DNA of 16,968 nucleotides from NCBI GenBank assembly GCA_012959595.1, contig DUCW01000156.1:1-16968 (forward strand), read 5' to 3'. The translations under genes were made by a program, and so were the position numbers. The notes beneath the pieces are model-generated. The model was not told the origin of the DNA. It saw only the letters and a program-made list of their open reading frames with translations, and ran no database searches. The stretch's first letter is position 1. Each line of letters starts with the position of its first letter. Positions 1 through 6,283 of this stretch are shown piece after piece. Source of the stretch: Gemmatimonadota bacterium (lineage in GTDB: Bacteria; Gemmatimonadota; Gemmatimonadetes; Longimicrobiales; Gaopeijiaceae).

Positions 1-402
1 GCTGCTGGAGTGATAGGGATTCGTTTGGAAGACGGGGACAGAGTCATCGGTATGGTTGTGGTGGATAGGGAAGATGCGACTCTTTTGGTGGTATCGGAGA
101 GTGGGATGGGCAAGCGTACCGAAATAGACGCCTATAGGTTAACCAACAGGGGTGGAAAAGGAGTCATCAATCTCAAAACGAATGAACGGACAGGAAAGGT
201 GGTCGCCATCAAGTCTGTCACACCTCTGGATCAGTTAATGTTTATAACTCGAAATGGTGTAATTAACAGACAACCTGTAGACCAAATCCGAGTGATAGGG
301 CGTGCGACTCAAGGTGTTCGCCTCGTAAATCTGGATGATGGAGACAAAGTGATGGACGTGGCTAGAATCATTCAGGAAGAGGATCCGATTGAAGATGAGT
401 GA
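1..402 (+). CDS. gyrA: DNA gyrase subunit A, C-terminal end (5' truncated by window)
   Basis: This is the last 133 codons of the type II topoisomerase subunit that, with GyrB, introduces negative supercoils. The frame is open from base 1, so the visible ATG/ATT-like codons are internal. The protein shows the repeating beta-pinwheel pattern of the GyrA C-terminal domain: GIRLEDGDRVIG, VVSESGMGKRT, a degenerate GyrA-box-like LTNRGGKG, then ITRNGVINRQP and RATQGVRLVNLDDGDKV. This domain wraps DNA around the enzyme. The acidic tail (QEEDPIEDE) ends at TGA 400-402, and the ATG of the next gene lies inside this tail. Everything upstream (catalytic tyrosine domain) is outside the window. ParC is the main alternative; the 'GVRLVNLDDGDKV' block and closely spaced blades fit GyrA better. 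Confidence 0.93.
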   Translation, partial: AAGVIGIRLEDGDRVIGMVVVDREDATLLVVSESGMGKRTEIDAYRLTNRGGKGVINLKTNERTGKVVAIKSVTPLDQLMFITRNGVINRQPVDQIRVIGRATQGVRLVNLDDGDKVMDVARIIQEEDPIEDE

Positions 403-1354
403 CAAGGAGTTAGTAAGTTTAGACCTCATAAAAGAAGCTCATCAGCGCATTCGGTCTGTGGTGGTGCGAACTCCCCTGTATCATGCGGGAGCTCTGAGTG
501 AGGAGTTAGAAGGAAAAGCTCTTCTAAAGCTGGAATCACTTCAACGTACGGGATCTTTCAAAATACGTGGTGCTTATAACTTTGTGGCTCAAATCCCAGA
601 GGAAATGAGATCATGTGGCGTTATCACTTATTCATCAGGGAATCATGCCCAAGCGGTTGCACTAGCGGCACAACTGCATGGAATTAGGGCAGTAGTGGTA
701 ATGCCAGTGAATGCACCGCAGATCAAGAGAGACGGTGCAGCTCGGTTGGGAGCGGAAGTAATTCTTGAAGGGACAACTTCAACAGAAAGAAGAATCCGTG
801 CTGAGTCTATAGCTGCCCAGGAGAATCTAACCATAGTTCCTCCCTATGATGCCTTGGGAATAATTGCTGGGCAGGGTACTACGGGGTTGGAGGTAGCTGA
901 AGAATCTGAGGATTTTGAGGTGTTATTGGCCCCTATTGGGGGAGGAGGTTTTTGCAGTGGATGTGCAGCTGCTATTAGAAGACTGCGACCCAGTGTTAAA
1001 ATAGTTGGAGTAGAGCCCGTCGGAGGTGCTTCCATGAAAGCTGCTCTGGATGCGGGAGAACCTGTGACGCTTCCTCAAGTTGACTCGATAGCGGACGGTC
1101 TGCTACCAGTAAGAGCGGGAGATCGGACTTTTGCACATGTCCGTGAGTTTGTTGATCAGGTGGTTTTGGTTGAAGAGGATGAGATCAGAGAAGCCGCTAA
1201 ATTCTTGTTCGTACATGAGCGTCTGGTAGTAGAGTTTTCGGGAGCAGCAACTGTGGCTGCTCTTCGAAGTGGAAGAGTGAAGAGTGCTGGACGGACTGTT
1301 GTTGCAGTGGTTAGCGGTGGAAATGTAGATCCAGGGGTGATAGCTAATCTCTGA
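395..1354 (+). CDS. Threonine/serine dehydratase (PLP fold-type II)
   Basis: This 319-residue cytosolic pyridoxal-phosphate enzyme probably deaminates L-threonine to 2-oxobutanoate or serine to pyruvate. Visible features are the SFKIRGA motif with the Schiff-base lysine at residue 56, SSGNHAQAVA (80-89), which holds the cofactor phosphate and substrate, the glycine loop IGGGGF (181-186), and VVSGGN near the end with Ser307, which contacts the pyridine nitrogen in this family. There is no C-terminal ACT regulatory domain, so it resembles the catabolic or serine-racemase-like short form rather than biosynthetic IlvA. Start ATG 395 is chosen; an in-frame TTG at 389 is possible. It overlaps the gyrA stop by 8 bases and the next gene begins 2 bases after its stop, which suggests co-transcription. 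Serine racemase or hydroxyaspartate dehydratase activity cannot be excluded. Confidence 0.9.
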   Translation: MSDKELVSLDLIKEAHQRIRSVVVRTPLYHAGALSEELEGKALLKLESLQRTGSFKIRGAYNFVAQIPEEMRSCGVITYSSGNHAQAVALAAQLHGIRAVVVMPVNAPQIKRDGAARLGAEVILEGTTSTERRIRAESIAAQENLTIVPPYDALGIIAGQGTTGLEVAEESEDFEVLLAPIGGGGFCSGCAAAIRRLRPSVKIVGVEPVGGASMKAALDAGEPVTLPQVDSIADGLLPVRAGDRTFAHVREFVDQVVLVEEDEIREAAKFLFVHERLVVEFSGAATVAALRSGRVKSAGRTVVAVVSGGNVDPGVIANL

Positions 1355-1356
1355 AG

Positions 1357-2040
1357 ATGACCAAGCTCATTCTATTCGATATAGATGGGACACTAGTCAC
1401 CGGAGGTCCTGCTAAAGAAGCCTTTGAGGTAGCTATGCTCGACTCCTTTGGCAGACTTGGAAATGCAAAAAAATATGATTTTTCTGGGAAGACAGATCCC
1501 AAAATTGCTAGAGATCTGCTTAAAGAGGTGGGTTTCTCTGATTCAGTCATAGAGGCAGGATTCTCAGCTCTTTGGGATCGGTATGTAAGAGAATTGGAAG
1601 CTAGAATCTCTGAACACCCGACGATACTTCTTCCGGGTGTTGAACAACTTCTTGTAAACCTGAAAGGGAATCAAAATGTGGCACTTGGTTTGGTGACAGG
1701 GAATATTTTCCGTGGAGCACAAATCAAACTGGGATCAGTTGGTCTGGAAGCATATTTTTCAGTAGGGGGCTATGGATCAGATTCGGAAGATAGAAATCTT
1801 TTGCCATCTGTGGCACTGACCAGAGCACACGACAAATGGGGCATAAGTTTCGACAAGGAATCGGTAGTGGTAGTGGGTGATACCCCAAGAGATATATTTT
1901 GTGGGAAGGCAGAAGGAACTAGGACTGTTGGAGTGGCTACGGGTAAGTTTCGGAGAAAAGATCTCGAGGAAGCCGGTGCGGATCTAGTTTTAGATGATTT
2001 TTCGCAAGTGAATGAAGTCGCCAATATACTAGCAAGGTGA
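1357..2040 (+). CDS. HAD-superfamily hydrolase, phosphoglycolate-phosphatase-like
   Basis: This 227-residue soluble phosphatase of the haloacid dehalogenase superfamily has all four motifs: motif I FDIDGT with nucleophile Asp8 and acid/base Asp10, motif II VTGN (Thr114), a candidate motif III Lys124, and motif IV VVVGDTPRDI with Asp175 and Asp179. A helical cap lies between motifs I and II (about residues 18-90). The family hydrolyses small phosphoesters, and the closest subfamily by appearance is Gph/PGP. The substrate cannot be read from the sequence. The ATG lies 2 bases after the dehydratase stop, so the two are very probably translated from one message. Confidence 0.88.
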   Translation: MTKLILFDIDGTLVTGGPAKEAFEVAMLDSFGRLGNAKKYDFSGKTDPKIARDLLKEVGFSDSVIEAGFSALWDRYVRELEARISEHPTILLPGVEQLLVNLKGNQNVALGLVTGNIFRGAQIKLGSVGLEAYFSVGGYGSDSEDRNLLPSVALTRAHDKWGISFDKESVVVVGDTPRDIFCGKAEGTRTVGVATGKFRRKDLEEAGADLVLDDFSQVNEVANILAR

Positions 2041-2142
2041 TTGCAGTACCGTTAGCAAAGAACCATCTTTGGAGGGAAGAGTTTGGAGTAATAGGATCGA
2101 AACATTTAGAGAGTCTTCAAATAAGGTAAGGAGCTTGGACTT
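2041..2142 (+). other. Short intergenic gap before the DsbA-like gene
   Basis: I see no terminator hairpin here. The heptamer TTTGGAG occurs twice, at 2068-2074 and 2082-2088, 14 bases apart. A weak promoter-like pair (TTGGAG, 17-base gap, TAGGAT) overlaps these copies, but the match is poor. A good ribosome-binding site (AAGGAG, 2128-2133) precedes the GTG start at 2143. Confidence 0.3.
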
Positions 2143-2886
2143 GTGACTGAACGAAAAAATGGAAACCAGAAACGGACACGTGTAATCCTAGTTCTAGGAG
2201 TCCTTCTTATTGGCTTCGTTGTATGGAGGATAGCAGGTAATGGTTTAGGGTCAGGTTCAGCTGCTTTGGAACCTACGGAGAGTATCCTTACCGGGACGAT
2301 GGAGGATAAAGCATTGAGTCAGTTGGGAACGCCAGTTGTGATCGGTGACCCAGAAGCTCCGATCACTATTTATGAATTCGGAGATTATCAGTGTCCTGCT
2401 TGTCAGGATTTTGCATCACTCATAAAACCACAAATCGACCTGCAGTATATTCAGGCTGGCCTTGCCCGGTTTTTTTTCTATGATTATCCAAGGCACAACC
2501 ACTCCTTCTTGGCACATAGAGCTGCTCGGTGTGCTTTAGATCAAGGAAGTGATGCATATTGGAATTACCACAATCGCTTGTTCGCCAGGCAGACGGCATG
2601 GGCAGTAAGCGTGTCTCCTCCCATGGGTGCTTTCGAGAGTATTGCTGATGAGATAGGTCTAGATGTGGGTGACTTTTCTTCATGTTTATCGAGCGATCGA
2701 CACGCTGATGTGGTCACTGCTAATTTACGAGTAGGCATCGAACTGGGTATCATGGGAACTCCGAGTATACTTGTGAATAGAGGGACTGGTCCAGCTGTGA
2801 GAATCAATCGATGGAATGAATTTTCTGCCATACAAGAAGTGGTCGACAGACTAATGATGGAAGAAAATGGAGAAGAATTAGAATAA
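2143..2886 (+). CDS. Membrane-anchored DsbA-like thiol oxidoreductase (CPAC)
   Basis: This 247-residue protein has a basic N-terminus and one membrane helix (about residues 13-29), and would be anchored on the outer face of the inner membrane. A thioredoxin-fold DsbA-like domain (Thioredoxin_4 type) follows: FGDYQCPACQDF with the redox pair Cys84-Pro-Ala-Cys87, an inserted helical region (about 105-190), and the cis-proline loop MGTPSILVN. The family makes or isomerises disulfides in exported proteins, and some members serve cytochrome c maturation. The GTG start at 2143 is supported by AAGGAG 9 bases upstream. An eight-T run at 2470-2477 codes for Phe-Phe-Phe. It is the last plus-strand gene before a convergent gene, and no DsbB or VKOR partner lies next to it. 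Confidence 0.88.
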   Translation: MTERKNGNQKRTRVILVLGVLLIGFVVWRIAGNGLGSGSAALEPTESILTGTMEDKALSQLGTPVVIGDPEAPITIYEFGDYQCPACQDFASLIKPQIDLQYIQAGLARFFFYDYPRHNHSFLAHRAARCALDQGSDAYWNYHNRLFARQTAWAVSVSPPMGAFESIADEIGLDVGDFSSCLSSDRHADVVTANLRVGIELGIMGTPSILVNRGTGPAVRINRWNEFSAIQEVVDRLMMEENGEELE

Positions 2887-2920
2887 AGAGGAAGTTCTGT
2901 TTTTTGATGCAGGCTTCAGC

Positions 2921-3457
2921 TTAATTCAAATACTGGAGTGCTCGATCAAGGCTCCATTGGGAGATGAATGAAGGTGGCCATGTTCCCTTGCGATATCCAT
3001 CAATCAAGAGTTGCGATTCTCTGAGTGCCGCTTCTGCGACTGTTGGTGACATCCACCCATTTCCTCTTGCTAGGGCAAACTCATCCTCATCCAAAACAAT
3101 GGCTCTTCCACTTAAATCAATCCAGATATCAAGGAAGAGATCAGTGGTTTCCCAGACAAAAGGTGACCGATATTGCAAGGGTGTGATGATATTAGCGTAG
3201 ATCCCTGTAAAAGCCCCATCAGCTTGGTGGAATAACCCTAAGTCATGCCAGGTATCTGGGAAGGTGAACCATATTATTTTCGAACCTGTCTCTAAGATGG
3301 TTTCACCTTTTATTATTAAGGGTGAATCCATAACTAAATCAGTGGAAAGGGTTACGTTGGCCCCAGCTTCCTTCGTTATAAGATATTGTTTATAAATCTG
3401 TTTTCGACTAGGTAGCCTCAAGTAGTGCAGAGATATCAAGGGTGGTTGATCTGACAT
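2921..3457 (-). CDS. DUF402-family protein (Ntdp/FomD-like fold)
   Basis: This 178-residue soluble protein has the conserved DUF402 core: IIWFTFPDTWHDLGLF (about 61-76), a GIYANIITPL strand (85-94, with Tyr87 and Asn89), DLFLDIW (106-112) and the acidic LDEDEF (122-127). Aspartates and glutamates at these sites bind the divalent metal in characterised relatives such as the Staphylococcus nucleoside tri/diphosphatase Ntdp and FomD. A nucleotide or phosphate-anhydride hydrolase is therefore a reasonable guess, but the substrate is unknown. The start ATG directly abuts the stop of the small XdhC gene upstream, so it is the last gene of the molybdenum-cofactor cluster. No clear intrinsic terminator is visible after its stop, where it faces the DsbA-like gene. 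Confidence 0.8.
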   Translation of the reverse strand: MSDQPPLISLHYLRLPSRKQIYKQYLITKEAGANVTLSTDLVMDSPLIIKGETILETGSKIIWFTFPDTWHDLGLFHQADGAFTGIYANIITPLQYRSPFVWETTDLFLDIWIDLSGRAIVLDEDEFALARGNGWMSPTVAEAALRESQLLIDGYRKGTWPPSFISQWSLDRALQYLN

Positions 3458-3790
3458 CTAGCTCCTGACTACTGCTTCCACAAATACTTCCATGGTGCCT
3501 CCACAGACTGCTGGGCTCAGGGATAGAATGTCCTCCGTTAGATCAACATGTACAATTTGTGGATTGCCAGATTCAATAACTTGATGAGCTACTGCAATGA
3601 CCTCTCCTTCTCCGCAGCCTCCACCGACTGTGCCGACAAGGTCGTATCCTGGGTCGACGAGCATTTTGGCTCCTATTTTACGAGGTACAGATCCTTTGGT
3701 CGCTATTATTGTGGCCACTGCGACAGTTCTTCCCTTATTTGTTTTTTCCAGGATGGCTTGGTAAAGATTTTGATTTTCTGTTTCTTCCAC
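3458..3790 (-). CDS. Small XdhC/CoxI-domain protein
   Basis: This 110-residue protein is a stand-alone XdhC_CoxI domain. Diagnostic motifs are ATIIATKGSVPRKIGAKMLV (25-44), VGTVGGGCGEGEVI (52-65, Cys59), a VDLTED segment, and AVCGGTMEVFVE (94-105, Cys96). In XdhC, the corresponding part helps bind molybdenum cofactor and protect or sulfurate it before insertion into xanthine dehydrogenase or CO dehydrogenase. Here it is separated from the NAD-like Rossmann domain, which the next upstream gene encodes. The GTG start at 3790 lies 10 bases after that gene's stop, and the stop abuts the DUF402 start. Split small/large XdhC pairs occur in CO-dehydrogenase-type clusters of other bacteria. Confidence 0.87.
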   Translation of the reverse strand: MEETENQNLYQAILEKTNKGRTVAVATIIATKGSVPRKIGAKMLVDPGYDLVGTVGGGCGEGEVIAVAHQVIESGNPQIVHVDLTEDILSLSPAVCGGTMEVFVEAVVRS

Positions 3791-3800
3791 GATACAGATC

Positions 3801-4655
3801 CTATTCTTCCTTAAAAAATCGATTGAAAATATTCTCTTTCTGGCTCAAAGGTACACCGTCCCCCTTTCTTGATAGTAGCACAAGTTCTGCCGCTACTGAA
3901 ATAGCAATTTCAGCGGGTGTTTCTGATCCAATATCCAGTCCTAGTGGTGCTCTGATGCGAGCAATCCTGTCTGGGTCAAGTTGATCGTTTATTAGTTGGA
4001 TGAAAGCTGCTCGAATACGACGTCGGCTCCCAATCATACCGATGTAGCTGGGTTCTATCGTACTTCGTAGTAAGAACCGGAGGCATTCAAAATCGTATTT
4101 GTGACCTCTGGTCACTAGTACGATGTAACTGTTCTGGCCAATAACGATATCTTTGAATGGCTTGGTAAAATCTACCTCCATGAGCCGGTCAGCTTCTGGA
4201 AAGCGTTTTATGGTAACAAATTCTTCGCGGTCGTCGATTACGGTGACGTTGAAACCCAACATCGCAGTGATAGAGCATAGTGGTTGAGCTATGTGTCCAG
4301 CACCAACTATGGTCAATTCAGGAGAAGGATGGTGTGCTTCCACGAACAGTTTGTAGATTTGTCCGGAGGTTACGGTCAGGCCGTGGCTCGTTTTTCTTTG
4401 AGTGTGTGGTGATTTCAGGGCTTCCTTTGCTAGCTCCATAGCTTGATTGTTCAAGTTGTCATCTTGAAAGCTTCCTATCTTTTCGAGCTCTCCGTCCTTT
4501 GATCTTTTTATTGCAACTCGCCCACCTAAAGTATCGAAAGGTCCATGAGTTATGAGAACTAAGGCTATTGCCTCACCCTTTTTTTTTGCAGTCACAACTT
4601 CTCTGGCTGCCATGGCAGCATTCAATGGTAAATTATCTTGCACTGAATCTTGCAC
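3801..4655 (-). CDS. XdhC/CoxF-like molybdenum cofactor maturation protein (Rossmann type)
   Basis: The C-terminal two thirds is the XdhC Rossmann domain. It has LTIVGAGHIAQPL (about 114-126 from the chosen start), VTVIDDRE, RFPEADR, LVTRGHKYD, YIGMIGSRRR and APLGLDIGSETPAEIAIS. The N-terminal part looks like a degenerate XdhC_CoxI domain in which the GSVPR and both cysteine motifs are lost. The frame is open further upstream to 4799, but that part lies over the MobA-like gene and does not look like this family. I chose GTG 4655, 23 bases inside the upstream gene; GTG 4643 and ATG 4613 are alternatives. A nine-A tract (T9 on the plus strand, 4579-4587) encodes Lys-Lys-Lys early in the gene. 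It probably works with the small XdhC on a molybdenum hydroxylase. Confidence 0.85.
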   Translation of the reverse strand: MQDSVQDNLPLNAAMAAREVVTAKKKGEAIALVLITHGPFDTLGGRVAIKRSKDGELEKIGSFQDDNLNNQAMELAKEALKSPHTQRKTSHGLTVTSGQIYKLFVEAHHPSPELTIVGAGHIAQPLCSITAMLGFNVTVIDDREEFVTIKRFPEADRLMEVDFTKPFKDIVIGQNSYIVLVTRGHKYDFECLRFLLRSTIEPSYIGMIGSRRRIRAAFIQLINDQLDPDRIARIRAPLGLDIGSETPAEIAISVAAELVLLSRKGDGVPLSQKENIFNRFFKEE

Positions 4656-5250
4656 GATATTCTCTAGGGAAATGTCGACGGTAAGTAGAGAGATTATCAA
4701 TATCGATGGTGACACCATTGTCATCAATATCCACCAAATTCGCTGATGAAATGTTTTTGAGTACCACCGAACGGGCTCCCTCTGGAAGATCGTTCTCAAG
4801 AAGTTCTGCGAACAGGTTCCTGTGGAAGATGACAGGATGTCCTCTTTTACCTTTAAAGACAGGTAGAGTGAGGAGTGCTTTTATTTTCTTGAAATTTTCA
4901 ACTAATGTCTGGATTGTCTGAATGGTGACCAAGGGATAGTCGACGGGACAAAATAATACTCCTGCAACTTTGGGATTGAGGTGAGCTATGGCTGTTTGGA
5001 GAGATGTAATAGGGCCGTTCCCTGGGTCCATATTGTAGATTACACTTCCTCCTGCTTCCAATGTTTTTGCGGCGATAGGGCCGTGTTTATCTGGTAAGCA
5101 GACTAGGATGTTGTCGCATCCTCCCTCTTTCAGGTTGGATATCATATGCTCTAAGAAAGTGCGGTTGCCTATCTTAAGCATTGGCTTGGGTGTGCCCATC
5201 CGAGCGGACTTCCCACAACAGGGTATGACACCCCAGACTGTGTTGGTGAT
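4633..5250 (-). CDS. MobA/MocA-like molybdenum cofactor nucleotidyltransferase (start unresolved)
   Basis: This NTP transferase would add a nucleotide (CMP in MocA) to molybdopterin cofactor for hydroxylases such as xanthine or CO dehydrogenase. The first standard start is ATG 5199, giving 188 residues. However, the frame reads upstream as VWGVIPCCGKSARMGTPKP, the family's nucleotide-binding signature (usually AAG rather than CCG), so that ATG would cut off the active-site loop. Before the in-frame TAA at 5287-5289 there is no ATG, GTG or TTG. The coordinate given is ATC 5250, an arbitrary best guess; ATC 5286 has GGAG six bases upstream. Other motifs are the metal-binding CPVDYPL, and GKRGHPVIFHR. 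The 3' end overlaps the XdhC-like gene. A rare start codon, a sequencing error or a decaying gene could explain the gap. Confidence 0.8.
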   Translation of the reverse strand: MTNTVWGVIPCCGKSARMGTPKPMLKIGNRTFLEHMISNLKEGGCDNILVCLPDKHGPIAAKTLEAGGSVIYNMDPGNGPITSLQTAIAHLNPKVAGVLFCPVDYPLVTIQTIQTLVENFKKIKALLTLPVFKGKRGHPVIFHRNLFAELLENDLPEGARSVVLKNISSANLVDIDDNGVTIDIDNLSTYRRHFPREYRARFSAR

Positions 5251-5307
5251 TCCGTCGAGTTCCGATTGATAGTCTATTTTGTGGATTTAGATCTCCGTGC
5301 TATAGCA

Positions 5308-5346
5308 AAGGGCCCGAGGAATCTATACTTAGTTCCTAGAGCCCTT
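5308..5346 (-). terminator. Hairpin after the coiled-coil lipoprotein gene
   Basis: The inverted repeat AAGGGC...GCCCTT (6 pairs), then a 3x3 internal loop, AGGAA...TTCCT (5 pairs) and an 11-base loop form an interrupted stem. On the minus strand it lies 31 bases past the lipoprotein stop and is followed by only three T residues. It could be a weak intrinsic terminator, or a leader structure for the molybdenum-cofactor cluster just downstream. Confidence 0.42.
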
Positions 5347-5376
5347 ATGTTTTCTAACATTACCGGAACAGATATT

Positions 5377-6150
5377 CTAGTACTTGGGCCTCGACGTTGC
5401 GTTTTCTCTGGTTAGAGGTATTGTTTCCCCCTCCTCTACTGGAACAGTGATTGGGTAATTCCAGTAGAGTTCCGAGTAGGGCTCTTCGTAGATTGCTACT
5501 ACCCAGTAAACACCTGCCTTGACGTCAAAGGTGGTAGTTCCGTTGGCATCGGTGGTGTCATAGAGAATGTCTCTACCTGACTCTCTTTGATGCATCGTCA
5601 TGATTTCGTTGACATTAGCGAAAGCCTCATCGCCCCATTCTTGACGTATGAGTCTAATCTCTTGTTCTGCGGTAATCGATGCTTTCTGTAGGTCGTCGAA
5701 TCGGTTGAATGCGGCAATATTTGCTCTGTCTAATCCGTTGTATTCAGCTTCTAAGTCTTGAAAATCAGAGAAGAGCAGACGATACTGTGCTTGCCCTCTG
5801 TTTAATCCTTCTAACGCAGTTGTCAAAGCCTGGAGAGTGTCACGGAGAACACCCCATCTGGCTTCTGCGTTGCGCCACTCCTGTTGAGCCGTTGCAACTT
5901 CAGTGTTTGCTTGAAGGACCGAATCAGGAATCGGAGGTTCGGGACGAGGGGCCACAGCGGCAAGTGAATCAAAGATCGCGTCTCGGTCAAAAGGAATCAG
6001 GCGCACTTCAAGGTCGCCAAGTGCCGTTCCTGGCGTTCCCTCTATTGCATCCTCCGAGCTTAGTTCGGCAGTGATTACAACTGGGGTAGGGCCACATCCT
6101 GAAACTAGTGCAGCCAAGAAAGTCGTAATTAAAAGAGTACCTCGTCTCAT
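5377..6150 (-). CDS. Lipoprotein with coiled coil and C-terminal beta-sandwich domain
   Basis: No named family is recognised. The 257-residue protein begins with a lipoprotein signal (MRRGTLLITTFLAALVSGC, lipid-modified Cys19), so it should sit in the envelope. Next come a short conserved-looking stretch with DLEVRLIPFDRD, a Pro-rich linker, and a long charged, Gln/Glu/Arg-rich helical region (about 76-173) that looks like a coiled coil. The C-terminal part (about 195-257) contains DTTDANGTTTFDVKAGVYWVVA, which resembles a carboxypeptidase-regulatory-like or prealbumin-type beta sandwich. Start ATG 6150 is chosen because it puts the signal peptide at the N-terminus and has ACGGAG 6 bases upstream; the frame is open to 6216. 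It may be a structural or cell-surface protein. It seems to be a single-gene unit between metG and a hairpin at 5308-5346. Confidence 0.75.
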   Translation of the reverse strand: MRRGTLLITTFLAALVSGCGPTPVVITAELSSEDAIEGTPGTALGDLEVRLIPFDRDAIFDSLAAVAPRPEPPIPDSVLQANTEVATAQQEWRNAEARWGVLRDTLQALTTALEGLNRGQAQYRLLFSDFQDLEAEYNGLDRANIAAFNRFDDLQKASITAEQEIRLIRQEWGDEAFANVNEIMTMHQRESGRDILYDTTDANGTTTFDVKAGVYWVVAIYEEPYSELYWNYPITVPVEEGETIPLTRENATSRPKY

Positions 6151-6283
6151 GTCCAACTCCGTTTTTATCCTATGAGCCTGATCATAACGTTGATAACAGG
6201 TCACCGAAAAGAACAAATGTTAATTTTATAATCCTAGTGTGTAATCTAGGTTATCCAGGGTCTCTCTGGGAAGTGTTAGCAGT
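6151..6283 (-). other. Intergenic region between metG and the lipoprotein gene
   Basis: On the minus strand, just after the metG stop, there are two small hairpins: CCAG/CTGG around 6256-6270, and CCTAG/CTAGG with an 8-base loop at 6233-6250. The latter is followed by the AT-rich ATTATAAAATT. The hairpins could end metG transcription, and TATAAA could be a -10 element for the lipoprotein, but no good -35 box sits 17 bases upstream. Both readings are weak. Confidence 0.3.

Noticed and set aside
2470..2477. Eight-T run in the DsbA-like gene as a possible frameshift site or terminator
   Set aside because: The frame is intact on both sides, family motifs continue downstream, and there is no stem before the run.
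2887..2920. T6 run at 2900-2905 between the convergent genes as a bidirectional terminator
   Set aside because: No inverted repeat of useful length lies next to it on either strand.
4656..4799. Upstream open extension of the XdhC Rossmann gene (48 more codons)
   Set aside because: It lies entirely over the 3' end of the MobA-like gene and its translation has no similarity to the XdhC family, while the MobA-like frame there is clearly coding.
6151..6216. Longer lipoprotein start at 6216
   Set aside because: It would bury the lipoprotein signal peptide; ATG 6150 has a good ribosome-binding site.
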